Source of the DNA: Gibbula magus
Taxonomy: Eukaryota > Mollusca > Gastropoda > Trochida > Trochidae
Direction of reading: 5' to 3'
Assembly: GCA_936450465.1 (NCBI GenBank)
Contig: OW388296.1
Coordinates: 10,227,867 to 10,291,866, forward strand
DNA length: 64,000 bases
A program made the translations under genes and the position numbers. Under the pieces are notes generated by a model. It was not told where the DNA came from, searched no databases, and was given only the letters and a program-made list of their open reading frames with translations. Shown in pieces: positions 1-11,790 of this stretch; position 1 is the first letter of the stretch, and every line of letters begins with the position of its first letter.

Positions 1-1142
1 ATGATGCTGGTAACGCTCATCACATCATCTACTACAAACGGCCTATATTACATCTACATGTATCTTTCATTGTGAATTAATTTAAGGTGATGTTTATTCT
101 ATCAGTGAACTTACATCACCCACATGTGAGCTATACGGGGTTCTAGAGGTAAACCCCTTGTCACATTGCCCACACCATGACATCGTGAACCGTTTGTCTG
201 TGGTCACGTATACATTGTACCAGACATCGATGTGTACCATTTGCCACAAGTGTCGCAAACAAACTTTGAAGAGTTACTTATGAAGAGATGAAGAATTGTA
301 TGTTATCTAGCGTTTATCTTTTAATATTTTATATTGTAAGGCATGATTTAAACGGACTAATCTGTACAAGAGATTGTGATAGTTATTATGAGATTTGGTA
401 CATTAGGATAGATATATAGATCTGTTCAAAAATCCTATCTTTTTATAAGTTCTTCCGTTCTAAAAAAACCCATTATGATCATCACTTAAAAACCATTAGA
501 GCAATAATAAACATTTTGATAAACGAAAACAGTTTTGACAGTCTTTGAATTGCTGAAGAAATACATATACGATTATCAAAACACGTATTGAGGTTACCTA
601 ATTTTTTAGAAGGGAAAGTCATAATTTATTGCTCTTTGGTGCCTCAATGTGACTAGACAGAAGTTGTAAACTGACTTTAAGTCAGTGTGGATAAGGAAGC
701 ATTATTCTCCAGCCGAACCTACAAAAACGTGATACTTTCAAATTCCAATTTAAAAATTATTGTTTAATTGATCGCATGGACTCAAAATATTAAAGTTATT
801 ATTGATAAAACCTCTCAATGTGAATGAATTTCCATTTGAATACCTAAATTGTGTCGGAAAGGGGCTTAAACTTTGACATTTAGGTTCTTCTTAATCTTGC
901 ATATTTGAAGCTATCTTTGTTATATAATTATGATCATACTAACAGTCTCTTTATTTTGAATTCGATATCGAATATATGGGATATCGATAGATCGGGTCAG
1001 TTACTTAAGCTTCATTAAGCCTTGGAAATCTATTTCATTTGTAGTCTAACAGAAAAAGGTTTTGTCAATAAAGGGTGGTGTTTATAACTAATGCACAGGT
1101 GTGTTATATCTCCACAGCTCTTTAGCTCGGGGTACAACTTAA
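1..1142. other. AT-rich non-coding stretch upstream of LINE-A
   Basis: No open frame of useful length, RNA gene or tandem repeat was seen here. The last part may be the 5' untranslated region of the LINE that starts at about 1143, but no 5' boundary or target-site duplication could be fixed. There is no upstream ORF1, so the element is either a single-ORF type or has lost its 5' end. Confidence 0.5.
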
Positions 1143-2735
1143 ATGCGTTGTAGCACTTTTTTTGGTATATTTGTTTTTTTACTCAAATTTACCATTTATA
1201 ATAAGGTTTCTGGACTTTTGCCAAAACTGAAATTTGCCGACTTCAAATCCTATTTACGTACATTTGATGTTCTATTTTTGCTTGAAACATGGATTGGTAA
1301 TGACGATTTTAATATTGATATGAGTGATTATACACAATTCTTAAATGTTGGTGTTAAAACTTCACATTTCGGAAGGTACATGGGTGGCATGTGTTTAATA
1401 ATAAAAAACACTGTTAGTAAGTATGTAAAGCAGTTGAAATGCAAATATGATAACTTTATGTTTATTCAAATTGAAAAGGAGGTTGTTTCCATGAACTGTG
1501 ATGTTATCATATGTGGTATCTACATACCGCCCCAATCATCACCTGCATTTAGTATACCGGAAAATCGGTTTGGAGGGTTTGATGAATTAGATCAAGAAGT
1601 ATTTGAACTAAGAAATCGATACCAGAGTTGCGAAATATTATTATGCGGAGATTTTAATGCCCGTCTAGGGATTGAAAAAGACTATATTGTTTTTGATGAA
1701 GCGGATGATGCCACGCATGTACCTAATTATTACGAAGATATGTTTGATGTACCAAGGGTTTCGGTTGATGAAACATTGAATAATTATGGGCGTAATCTTG
1801 CTAAGTTGTGTATAAGTAATAACATGTATGTTGTAAACGGCAGAGCAGGTGATACGACAAGTGGAGGTTATACCTTTATATCACATACTGGAAAAAGTGT
1901 CATTGACTACTTCATTGTATCACCTTATATATTTAACAACATTGTAGATTTCACAATTGAAGAACGATCAGAGTCAGACCACCTCCCACTTGCTCTAGTA
2001 TTAAAAGCCGAAGATAATATCGCTGATGTACACAGCCCTAATGTGACCCCAGAGTTGTATAGATATAGATGGAATATATCAGGTATGGATATCTTCATAA
2101 AATCACTTGGAGATAATATCGAATTATATGGAAGAAATATTTTAAATGACATAAGTGATGATAATATCAACCAAGCTGTGGCCGCACTAAACGAATTAAT
2201 CCTTAACTCTGCTGAGATAATGAAAAGGCGAGTACAGTGTAAAGAGGTAAAACAGCCGGTTTGGTTCGACAGGGATTGCCAGAAGGCAAAGAGACAAAAG
2301 TATTCTTATCTTAGGAAGTTTAGAAGATCCCATAATGATATCGATTTACAGGTGTATTTAGACAGTAAAAGGAAATTTAGATCTATATGTCAACAAAAAC
2401 AGACAGAGACTGATGAAGCGTCAATTGATAACCTTATGGAAAACCTGAATGATCCAAATCTATTTTGGAAAACAGTAAATCGTATATTGCATTCTCGCAA
2501 AACTTCAACCCATAACAATAATATATCAATAGATGCATGGAAGGAGCATTTTTGCAAGTTGTTTAATGAAGGAATCGATGATACTCCTTGGGTAGAGACG
2601 TTTGATGATGTAAATGATAATGATGTGGATGACATTTCAAATATGATTTTAAACAATGAAATAACTGAAATAGAAATTCAAAATGCTATTAACGGGTTGA
2701 AAAGAAATAAGTCACCTGGTCTTGATAAAAATTAA
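1143..2735 (+). pseudogene. LINE-A ORF2 5' part: APE endonuclease and start of reverse transcriptase
   Basis: This is the endonuclease that nicks target DNA for target-primed reverse transcription. Endonuclease landmarks are in order: LLETWIG near residue 48 (catalytic Glu), GDFNARLG near 169, IDYF near 253 and SDHLPL near 277 (catalytic Asp-His). After a linker rich in Lys/Arg (about 360-430), the reverse transcriptase begins with GLKRNKSPGLD near 515-525. The frame then ends at TAA, but the expected continuation (AEFFIHGAF) is present in another frame from about 2735, so a single-base indel in the A-run at 2727-2733 splits the protein. The ATG at 1143 is only the first available one; residues 1-15 are not LINE-like and the true start may differ. 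Confidence 0.9.
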
Positions 2736-4594
2736 TTGCTGAATTTTTTATACATGGGGCTTTTGTTTTAATTCCAACTCTTCATAAGTTGTTTAATAAA
2801 ATGTTCGACTCTGGGACTTTACCAGATGAATGGTCTAAATCTATTATCATCCCATTACACAAAGGAGGCCCATCGAATGAGCCAAATAACTATCGAGGGA
2901 TATCTCTTTTAAGCATATTTAGCAAAATATTTACTTCAGTCATCTGTAATAGATTGAGATTGTGGACAGAAATATTTGACAAGATTGTAGAATCGCAAGC
3001 TGGTTTTAGACATGAATATTCGACGATTGATAATGCATTTATTTTATGTGCCTTGATAGAAAAACAAATAACCAAGAAAAGAGGTAAACTATATGCTGCG
3101 TTTATAGACTTCAAAAAGGCTTTCGATACGGTTAAGCGCCCAAAGTTGTGGAAACTATTTAACAGTATTGGAATTAAAGGCAAGTTATTCCAAATCATAC
3201 ATAATATCTATAGCGATGTCACTGCCTGTGTAAGGAACAATAACAGATATTCTGAATTCTTCACATGCCCCATAGGACTGAAACAAGGTTGCATCATGAG
3301 CCCACTAATATTTTCCATTTATATTAATGAATTAGCAACCAATATTGAAAGTTCAGATTGTTATGGGTTACAACTCATGCCAGATCTTGTACATATATAT
3401 CTGCTTTTGTTTGCTGATGACATTGTGCGGTTTTCTAATGTGTGCAGGGATCTTCAAAAACAGCTTAACATTCTCTCTTCATTTTCGATCGAATATGGTT
3501 TGAAGGTGAATATGGCAAAATCAAATATAATGGTATTTAGAAAGGGCGGTATGTTAAGTGCAAATGAGAAATGGAATTTTGACGATAAAGAATTGAAAAT
3601 TGTTAACAGTTACAAATACTTAGGCATATATTTTACTCAGCAGTTATCATGGAATCATGCTATAAGCATAAAAGCTATGGAGGGAAAGCGAGCCTTGAAT
3701 GGTATACTTAAGGCGTTGAATATGAACTGCTTCATAAATAGCCAGACATTCTTCAAAATTGTTGATAGCAAAATACTACCGATCCTAACATATGGCTGTG
3801 AAATTTGGGGACATAAAAATTACAATGCATTAGAAAAAATTCAGATAACAGCGTGCAAGAGGTTTCTTCAACTAGCTATTAAAACACCTAATTATGCTGT
3901 CCTCGGGGAATGTGGCCGCTTTCCACTATCTGTGAACACATCTGTGAGAGTCGTCAAATATTGGCTTAAGTTAACGAGAATGTCTGAACACAGATATGTC
4001 AAGAAATCTTACAAAATGTCTTTACTTTATGATTCAAATGGAAAGGTAAACTGGGTTACTAAAGTTAGGCATATGTTATGTTCAAACGGATTTATGTACG
4101 TATGGGCAAACCAGGGAGCAGAGAACATAAACTTATTTATCAGTGAATTTAAACAAAGAATGCAAGATGTATCAATATCAGATTGGTTTGCTTCAATAGA
4201 TAAGATATCTAAACTCCAAAACTACAAAAGCTTTAAGAATAGATTCGAAACCGAAGTCTATATAAATTCACTACATATAAATAAATTCAGAAGTACTTAT
4301 GCTAATTTCCGATGTGGTACACTCCCGCTTGAAATAGAAACTGGCAGGATGAATGGCATAGAACGTAAGGATAGATTATGCAGACTATGTAAATCAGGGG
4401 AAATAGAGGATGAATATCATTTTTTACTTATTTGTAAACCACTTACAGACATCAGAAAACAATACATAAATGTCACAGCAACCTCCAAACAACAGTTCAT
4501 TGATTTGATGTCAAATCATAATAAAGAAATCATTAGGAAGTTGTCTATGTATATATACCATGCAATGATATTTCGAAATACTCTTATTCAATAA
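2736..4594 (+). pseudogene. LINE-A ORF2 3' part: reverse transcriptase and C-terminal zinc-like region
   Basis: This continues the previous frame after the frameshift; the first in-frame Met is at 2789. It carries the polymerase: NNYRGISLLS (motif 2), FIDFKKAFDTV (motif A Asp, near residue 104 counted from 2789), GLKQGCIMSP (motif B, near 163), LLLFADDIV (motif C, near 206) and YKYLGIYF (near 274). Near the C-terminus, CRLCKSGEIEDEYHFLLIC (about 530-549) is the Cys-Cys-His-Cys pattern common to many LINEs. All catalytic Asp residues are kept, so the copy looks young apart from the frameshift. Ends with TAA at 4592-4594. Confidence 0.92.
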
Positions 4595-4715
4595 GCACAA
4601 TTCTTGTTTTGTATACGCATGTGCAGAATGTTATAATGTTATAATAACATTGTATTCTATGTTGTTATAGGCCGTAGGCCTAAATATCAACCGCAATAAA
4701 GAACTTGACTTGAAT

Positions 4716-5119
4716 AAGGTTTAAACAATATAAGGATATGTCAGAGTGTTAAACATCTCATTACTCAACCTGATAAGCCGTATCCATAGAAAGCGGTTAT
4801 CTGTATTGAAATACAATGGTATGGTATTCGATTTGAGAGTTCGGACAGCAAGATTGTTGACCATGCCATCATTGCACCATATTTAAAACTCTCATGTGAT
4901 CGTTCATGTATCGTCTATGGATTATTTATTTTTTTATAATTATGGTGGTTTTTGTAAGTAAAGCACAGGTCATTTTCATTATACAATTTCAATTACTTTC
5001 AGTTCCATAGTATTATCTAGACTTGCTGAATACAGATATATTATTAATATGTATTAATGGCTATTACACAGCCATGGGGCAGGACTAGTGTCGCTACATC
5101 AGTAAAATCACTTCGACTA
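4716..5119. other. Non-coding stretch after LINE-A
   Basis: No coding region, repeat array or RNA gene was recognised in these 400 bases between the LINE-A tail and the hairpin at 5120. Confidence 0.5.
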
Positions 5120-5167
5120 CCTTCGAGCGGCCATTGATTTGAACACCTTAAAATGGCCGCTCGAAGG
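5120..5167. repeat. Perfect 16-bp inverted repeat (hairpin)
   Basis: CCTTCGAGCGGCCATT at 5120-5135 is the exact reverse complement of 5152-5167, with a 16-nt AT-rich loop. It is GC-rich against an AT-rich background. The right arm contains the ATG of the possible exon at 5153. Confidence 0.85.
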
Positions 5168-5198
5168 AAAATGGACACCAATGGCTTAACCGAACTAG
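5153..5198 (+). CDS. Possible first coding exon of an unrecognised host gene
   Basis: An ATG in a strong start context (AAAATGG) opens a 15-codon frame reading MAARRKMDTNGLTEL, followed at 5199 by a GTAAAT splice-donor-like sequence. The basic start and the AT-rich sequence after the donor resemble an animal first exon. No later exon was found, and LINE-B begins 300 bases downstream, which would place it in the first intron. The hairpin overlap means part of this could equally be a fold-back repeat. Confidence 0.2.
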
Positions 5199-5498
5199 GT
5201 AAATTTCTCTTAGAATATTTTTTTTTGATTCAGGAGTATTAGTTAGCCATTGATAACACGTATTTCCCCTTTTGTAAGAGCACTTTATTTCAGTTAGTAC
5301 GGTGTGGTATAGCGCCCTTAAAACGTAAGAATTTATTATGTATTACACCAAATCATTAAAATAAAGATATGATGAACAGGATGGTATTCTTGTTCCTATT
5401 CAATTATATTCGTAAGTGTAAATAACTCTTAACACCAAATCAACCCTTCAAAGTGCCTGATCAATATGATTGATTAATATGAATAATGCAACAATCAT
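5199..5498. other. Non-coding gap before LINE-B
   Basis: AT-rich sequence with no recognised feature. It may include the 5' untranslated region of LINE-B. Confidence 0.4.
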
Positions 5499-5753
5499 AT
5501 GATATTCCTTCTAATGACTTTCCAACTAATTACCTGGAATGTGAGGGGAGTTATGTATGGAACAAACTATCTTACAGAGCAACTAAGAAGATGTGATATT
5601 GTATTTGTTTGTGAACATTGGCTCCAATCACATAACGAACACTTCCTTAAGTCCATAAACAACGAGTTTAACGTCTTTTTAAAATCTCTAATCAACAAGA
5701 CTGCAATCAACGTGGATCTGGTGGAGTCTGCTTCTTCATACGTTCAGCTATAA
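5499..5753 (+). pseudogene. LINE-B endonuclease N-terminus
   Basis: The first frame carries ITWNVRGV and CEHWL, the N-terminal Asn and Glu landmarks of the APE-type endonuclease. It then runs out of frame near 5700. Read one base over, the sequence continues as GGVCFFIRSAISRS into the ATG at 5762, so the two pieces were one gene separated by a single indel. Confidence 0.85.
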
Positions 5754-5761
5754 GTAGATCT

Positions 5762-8149
5762 ATGCGGCAGATTGATACACCGAATAACAGGGTAATAGCA
5801 GTTGAAATCAAACTCTCTTCACAAGGCTTATTCCTACTAGGTACCCACCTCCCGTCGTCCAATGTTCCTGATGGTGTTTACACAGAAGTCCTTAACGATG
5901 TTATGACACTCTATGACATCTATTCTCAGATAGGTAACACTTTCATTATGGGAGACTTTAATGCGGACCTACGACAAGGTAGTACTTTGAAACTGCGTGC
6001 TAGACATTTGTTGCGAGCTGTGACTGAGAGAAATATATCTTCTGTGATACCTCTACATGACAACGCGATCTATTCCTATAGCAATAAGAGTGGAAGTGTC
6101 AACTCATTGATCGACTATATTTTCATTAGTGAGGACAACTTAAGCAGTGTGTTAACCCACTGCATAGATATCAACGCCCCATTCAGTGTGTCGGACCACC
6201 TACCCGTGATGATGACCTTCCATCTTGGACAAGAACCAACTCAGTCTAGTGGATATAGAATGAACTGGCGTAAAGCAAACTGTGACGAACATACACTCTA
6301 CCGCTATGAAACTGAAAACTGTTTCCGTGAACTGGATTTTATCCCTGATAACTATTCATGTGCTAGTGACTGGATTGACGCACATAATGCGTACATTACA
6401 CAGTCTCTTCTAACAGCAGCTGCTATGTACATCCCTGTAACTTCATTTCGACCACATCTTAACCCCGGTTGGAAGAGAGACAATATTAAACCGCTTCATG
6501 TTGATATGAGAAGCAAACGTAAGACGTGGTCACCCCGGTCAAATGATCATGTTTCATATGTTCAATATAAACAAGCAAAGTCTGTATTCAGAAGAATGTT
6601 CCGAAAATCTAAACGTAATTCTGAAAATGAGAAGTTAAGAGAAGTTTATAATGCTGCGGAATTGGACATAAACGACTTCTTTAGAACAACTAAACGTTTG
6701 AAGAATAAAAAGGGTCATATCAAAACCCTAAGCTTTGAATCTGAAGTTTGCAGCACTTCTCAAGAGATATGCAAATCATTTGGCAAATATTTTGGTAAAC
6801 TCGCTACACCCTCTGAATCAGACAACCGTGTTCATGATTTTGAAAAAGATGTTTGTACTGAAAGTGCCTCCATTGCTAATGATAAGCAAAATTATCACCA
6901 AGAGATATTGGATACTGTATTTACGCATGATGAAATCATTTCTTCGTTAAAACGCATTAAGAATGGTAAATCCCCTGGCCCTGATCTCCTATGTAATGAA
7001 CACTTAAAGTATGCTGGCAGGTCCCTGACATCTCAACTGTGTGTGCTATTCAATAACATATCAAAGTATGAGTATATCCCTGAGATATTTAGTATTGGAC
7101 ATATCATACCAATACATAAAGGGAAAGGGAAAAGTAAATCTGACCCCTCAAACTATCGTGGGATAACCCTTACTTCTACCATAGGCAAACTATTTGAGCG
7201 TCTCATTTTGTCTAGAATTGAAAGGTGGGTTTCACTCAAGTTAGATAACATTCCTCATCGACTTCAGTTTGGTTTTCGTAAGCACCTTGCAGCCGATACA
7301 GCAGCACTGACCCTGACAGAGACGATATCATACTTCAGAGAGAGGAAATCTCCAGTTTTGTGTGTGTTTCTGGATAACGAAACGGCATTTGATCGTGTCT
7401 GGCTGGATGGGTTGTTTCTTAAATTGTATAATCTTGGCATCAGAGGTAAAATCTGGAGATTGCTTCGAAATTCATACTTGTCAATGCAATCTTGTGTTTC
7501 TTATGCTGGTTATCAATCTGATGTGTTTAGAATTTGTCAAGGTGTTGGACAGGGGAGAGTGATTTCAGCGTTGCGTTTTAGTTTGTACATCAACGACCTG
7601 ATCCAGAGCTTAGACAACTCAGGGTTAGGTCTTCAGCTTCCATGGGGACATTGTCCAGGTATTCTTCTTGCTGATGATACTACTTTAACTTCTAGCAATC
7701 CACGTAACTCTCAGGCACTCCTTGAAATTGTGCATGATTATGGCTTGAAGTGGAAGTTGAAGTTTAACGTCAGTAAAAGTGCTTTGCTTGTAGTCAATGC
7801 AGATAGATATCTTACATCACTTAGCTTATATCTTGGATCAACGTCAATCCCCTTAAAGCAATCGGTTATGTATGCTGGAGTTCATGTGTCTACATGTAAT
7901 AGGTCGTATGATAGAACCATGTCCTCGTGTGAAAAGGCTCGAAAACTGGTAAATATGTATCATGACCTTGGGCTATGCTATGGTTCACTCATTCCAGTCT
8001 GTGCTTGTCGCATATGGAATAATGTCATCTTGCCATGTGCATTATATGGTTGTACAGTATGGAGCAGATTAACATCAAGAGAATTGGAGATATTGGAGTC
8101 GGTGCAGAGGTATTTCTGCAAAAAGATACAGGGTCTCCTGTGGTTTTAG
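5762..8149 (+). pseudogene. LINE-B endonuclease and reverse transcriptase
   Basis: The rest of the endonuclease shows GTHLPS, MGDFNAD (near residue 63) and SDHLPV (near 143). The reverse transcriptase follows with GKSPGPD, NYRGITLTS, QFGFRKHLAADTA, FLDNETAFDRVW (motif A, near 535) and LLADDTTL (motif C, near 635). Motif B reads QGVGQGRVISALRFSLYIND, where most LINEs have a D-P/L-S-P-L run, so this copy may be catalytically impaired even without the frameshifts. It ends in a stop after QRYFCKKIQGL; the neighbouring frame continues with LDTLGLLPVQGYIEQACLV. Confidence 0.9.
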
Positions 8150-8192
8150 ATACTCTGGGTTTACTGCCAGTTCAAGGGTATATAGAACAAGC

Positions 8193-8810
8193 ATGTTTGG
8201 TAGATTATGTCGTCTAGACTACGTCTATTCTGTTAAGCAATTATTCCTTCATCGTCTCTTTGAATGTAGGTGTGTGGCCAACATCGGTAAATCCCAGTCA
8301 CCTATTTTGCACATGGTTTCACTTTTAGACAAGTACAATTTGTTTGGCGTTCTTGACACATATATCACAACAGGTGTTTCATGCTCTAAAGCAAAATGGA
8401 CTGATATTGTTAAATCTAAAATTTGTCAATATTATGAGAGGTTGCTGTGTCATCAGATAGCAGTGAGAGAGGATCTATCTAGATATCACCTAATCCGAGA
8501 GCCTTGTAAACCCAGCAGACCCTGGGAGCTTGCCTTAATCAATAAGCATAAATTTTTCAATATCTCTCGTATTATTCATGTTAGCTGTACAAATATTGAA
8601 TCCAGAGAGTGTATATGTGGAATTGTAGCTTGTGATATTGTTAAACATGTTATACTATCATGTACAGTTTTTAATGATTTAAGAAATGACATGTTTGAAA
8701 GGATTTGTGATATCATACCAATATCTGATTTGTTGAATTTTGTGAAAATGATGATGATGAAATTATTGTTGATTTGCTTGGTGGTTCCTGTACATCACTG
8801 GGACAATTAA
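8193..8810 (+). pseudogene. LINE-B C-terminal region
   Basis: This is the last coding piece of LINE-B, restored to frame after two indels near 8130 and 8190. It includes a C-x-C-x(n)-H-x4-C pattern (CICGIVACDIVKHVILSC, about residues 141-158), matching the C-terminal Cys/His motif seen in LINE-A. The end is frayed by an ATG/GAT repeat at about 8748-8760 that probably moved the frame again. Confidence 0.75.
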
Positions 8811-8992
8811 ATATGACAGAATGGGAGAAGGTGATGATATTAGTGTCAGGCTTTATGATTGTCTGTCACTCTCGATTGTTTTCAAAATTAATTGTTCATT
8901 GATTCACTGTATATTTAACTTGTGATGTTGCTTTGATATGTAACAATCTTCATTTTTTTGGAGGAAATAAAGTTGATCTATCTATCTATCTC

Positions 8993-10917
8993 CTCAGAGG
9001 TAATACATTATGGCAGGCTGAATTATACCATTACTGTTATTTCGATACCACCAATTACCACAGTTGAGATTTGTTTTATGACGTCCTAAAGCAAAGACGT
9101 GTCAACAAATTGAAGTCCAAGACGGTTATTCATGTAGTAGTATTTTTTATTTATTTAATTTCTACATGTTATGAATTTTTAAGTTAGAAGCCAAACATTC
9201 TGAAAACAATTTTGAAAAAGCGATTTCAACACCCCGAGTGTACTTGAACTGACATAAAAATACAAGTATAATATTCTGATGTTTGAAATTGCTGGTACTT
9301 CTTTACAAACCGTGGCCCTATAAACAGCATTCAAAATCGTCTTTCAGTGGTATTTCGTTTTGTACACCGTTGAAAATGTGGTGCCGTTTCTTTTAAGGTT
9401 GAGTGTACATGTCGGACCAAAAGCCATATTGAATTGAGTTACAAAATATAGATTTAATGACGTTAACTTGTTGTTTCATTATGTCTTTCTGCCCGTAGTC
9501 TTAACTGTTGAAATAACTATGTCTGCTTTCGTTTCTTTTCTGTATTAGACACATAATAACATCATTATGGACTGGTGATTCGGTCAATACCTGCTTTTAT
9601 GAACCCGATCGCGATTAAACAATATTGACCCCAGACTTCGTCCTTGGTCCAGTCCACAATTATATAATACCAAATGCAATTTCAGAAATCCTAATATGCC
9701 ATGAAGTAATGTTGATGTTAGGTTCCTGTTTTGCCGTGTTTAGTCATGATAACAGTGATAAGGCCATTGACCAGACAAGTAAATCACTGCCATATGTAGA
9801 TATACATCTCAAAGAGGCTTATTTTACACAGTCATCTTTGTTTGGGTTGGCTCCATCAACTCCAAACTCACATGTGTTCTTAAATAAATAATGGTATTTA
9901 ATTCAATTAGAAATGACATGAGAAACTTGTTGTTCTATACTCTACATGTAATACCATAACAATGCACAGTACAATATTTCAGGGACATATACAAAAGATT
10001 ACCATAATATTCACCCCGGATGTTCAAGAGTATTCCGAACTTGTCACAAAAAATATCGATTCATACTTCGTCAGAAAATGGAAAGACCCAGTTTCCGAAT
10101 AATGCCACAAACATGGATGCTCTCACTACACATTTGTTGAGTATGTTCTGTGTTGATCTCTGTAACATCAAGTACACATTGAGAGGAAACCCTTCGATAC
10201 ATTGATTGTATTGATTATCAGTGTGACAAGGAGAGCTGTCAAGGTACAGTGTTATAACTGAAGTCCATGTTATACAAACATACTTGAGGTAAGTGCGAGT
10301 GTTGACCTAATTATCATTCCCTTTATATTGCAAGTCCCTAGTAACTTCAAAACCTTTTTAAAGCACCTAATCAATTTGAGATATACATGATTGATACAAA
10401 AGCAAAACTGCACATGCTAGGAATTTCAAGCAATTAATTTCAAGAAATCCAAAATAAATGTCGTCATTTATAGTTTCTTTTGTCATGTTTTTCTGTATGG
10501 AAGTACGAAGTGGCCAGAAGTTGGACGTCCCCATATATGTATACGTGTTTATGTAAAAGATTATAGGCTTTGCACAATGCAGTATTGACTGTTCTATTCG
10601 TTAATGTCATTTGCGTTAAATAATAATTCAAAAGTTAGATAACTATATGTGACTGGTCTGTATATAACCTTAATAAGTGCCACAGGGGCCACAACCTAAA
10701 ACAACTCGTTTCATCTTCTACTCCAGACCGAAAACCTGTGTTAGTGACGAAAATGTGGATGTCCATTAGTTTATAAATTCATGCTTTTTCTTTGTCAAAG
10801 TCTTATGTTGTAAGGAGCCATGGGGACTGTAGCCCATCAGGGTTTGAATAATACGGTATGCACGTAGTTTGAAAATGTACAATTTATAATAAACATAGGC
10901 CAAACAAAGATTTCTGC
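8993..10917. other. Non-coding stretch, no feature recognised
   Basis: About 1.9 kb of AT-rich DNA with only short chance frames (for example at 9625 and 10020), none with family resemblance. No tandem repeat or RNA gene was seen. Confidence 0.5.
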
Positions 10918-11790
10918 ACAGGAATTTATGGGTTGACATTAATTGGGCCTATTTACGGGCCACAGATTCCACAAATCTACAATTTGGAATGCCCATTTGC
11001 CAAGGAGTCTGTACACTATATTTCAGCTTTATAATGCTTTTCCTATTGGAGAAGATGATGAAAACAGATTCTCAAGTAAGTGACCCCTGTGACTCATATG
11101 TGTGGTCACAGGGTCACCAAATCTACAATTTGGCTAGGGAGTTGAGAACCCTTCACAATCTAGGAATCGACCCCTGTAGTCATTAGATGAAATATCGTAA
11201 CCCTTCACAATCTAAGAATCGACCAATGTAGTTGGTAGATTAAATATCACAACCCTTCACAATCTAGAAATCGACCCCTGTAGTCGTTAGATGAAATATT
11301 AAAACCATTCACTATCTAGGAATCGACCTCTATAGTTGGTAGATCAAATATCATAACCCTTCATATTCCAGGAATCGACCCCTGTAGTATGTAGATATGA
11401 TAGAAAAACTATTTGAGAAGCCTTCACAATCTAGAAATCTGCAGATTTTGACGATTCCTAGATTGCATGGAACATACACACGAATTTAGCTTTCTAGATC
11501 TTTTTGTCATGGAGGAGATGAAGCAACGTTTTCAGTGCGTTACCCCCTAGACCCATATTTAAGATCACATGTTCATCAAATCTGCAATTTAGAATCACCA
11601 TTGGCCACATAGCCTGTACACATTTTGTTAACTTTCTAGAGCGTTTTATACTGGAGGAGAAGATGCGAATAGGTTGTATAGGTTGTGACACCTGTTACAC
11701 ATATTTTGGGTCACTGGGTCAACAAATGCACAATAAAGAATCCCCATTGGACAAGAAGTCTGAAATAAAATGTCAGCCCTTACTGGCTTT
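10918..11790 (+). repeat. Diverged ~145-bp repeat family, block 1
   Basis: Four degenerate units share a core like GGTCACAGGGTCACCAAATC, then an ATCTACAATTT stretch, CCCATTGG, CTGTACAC, a TTTCAGCTT segment and GGAGAAGATG. Unit landmarks lie at about 10957, 11103, 11563 and 11709. The first two and last two are each about 146 bases apart, and the middle pair is split by the 52-bp minisatellite at 11149. The same family forms block 2 at 47100-47620. The origin of the repeat is unknown. Confidence 0.75.
11149..11440 (+). repeat. 52-bp minisatellite, about five units
   Basis: The unit begins CCCTTCACAATCTAGGAATC and recurs at 11149, 11201, 11253, 11305 and 11357, exactly 52 bases apart. A shortened unit starts at about 11420. 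It interrupts the 145-bp repeat family. Immediately after it, near 11450-11463, the motif appears inverted (CGATTCCTAGATTG), so the array ends in a small palindrome. Confidence 0.9.

Larger units (their letters stand above)
1143..4715 (+). mobile_element. LINE-A: near full-length non-LTR retrotransposon
   Basis: The element has an APE-type endonuclease followed by reverse transcriptase and a C-terminal Cys/His region, in the usual order for an APE-type LINE ORF2. The only large lesion seen is one frameshift at about 2727-2735. A short 3' untranslated region ends with AATAAAGAACTTGACTTGA at about 4694-4712, which looks like a short LINE tail. A diverged reverse-strand relative of the same family lies at 13840-15236. 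The clade was not assigned; CR1/jockey-group is the broad guess. Confidence 0.9.
5499..8992 (+). mobile_element. LINE-B: second, decayed non-LTR retrotransposon
   Basis: A complete set of LINE ORF2 domains is present but broken by at least three frameshifts (about 5700, 8130 and 8190). The 3' end is AATAAAGTTGATCTATCTAT at about 8966-8985, a short (ATCT)n tail. The protein differs strongly from LINE-A, so this is a separate lineage. It lies in the same orientation 800 bases downstream of LINE-A. Confidence 0.9.
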
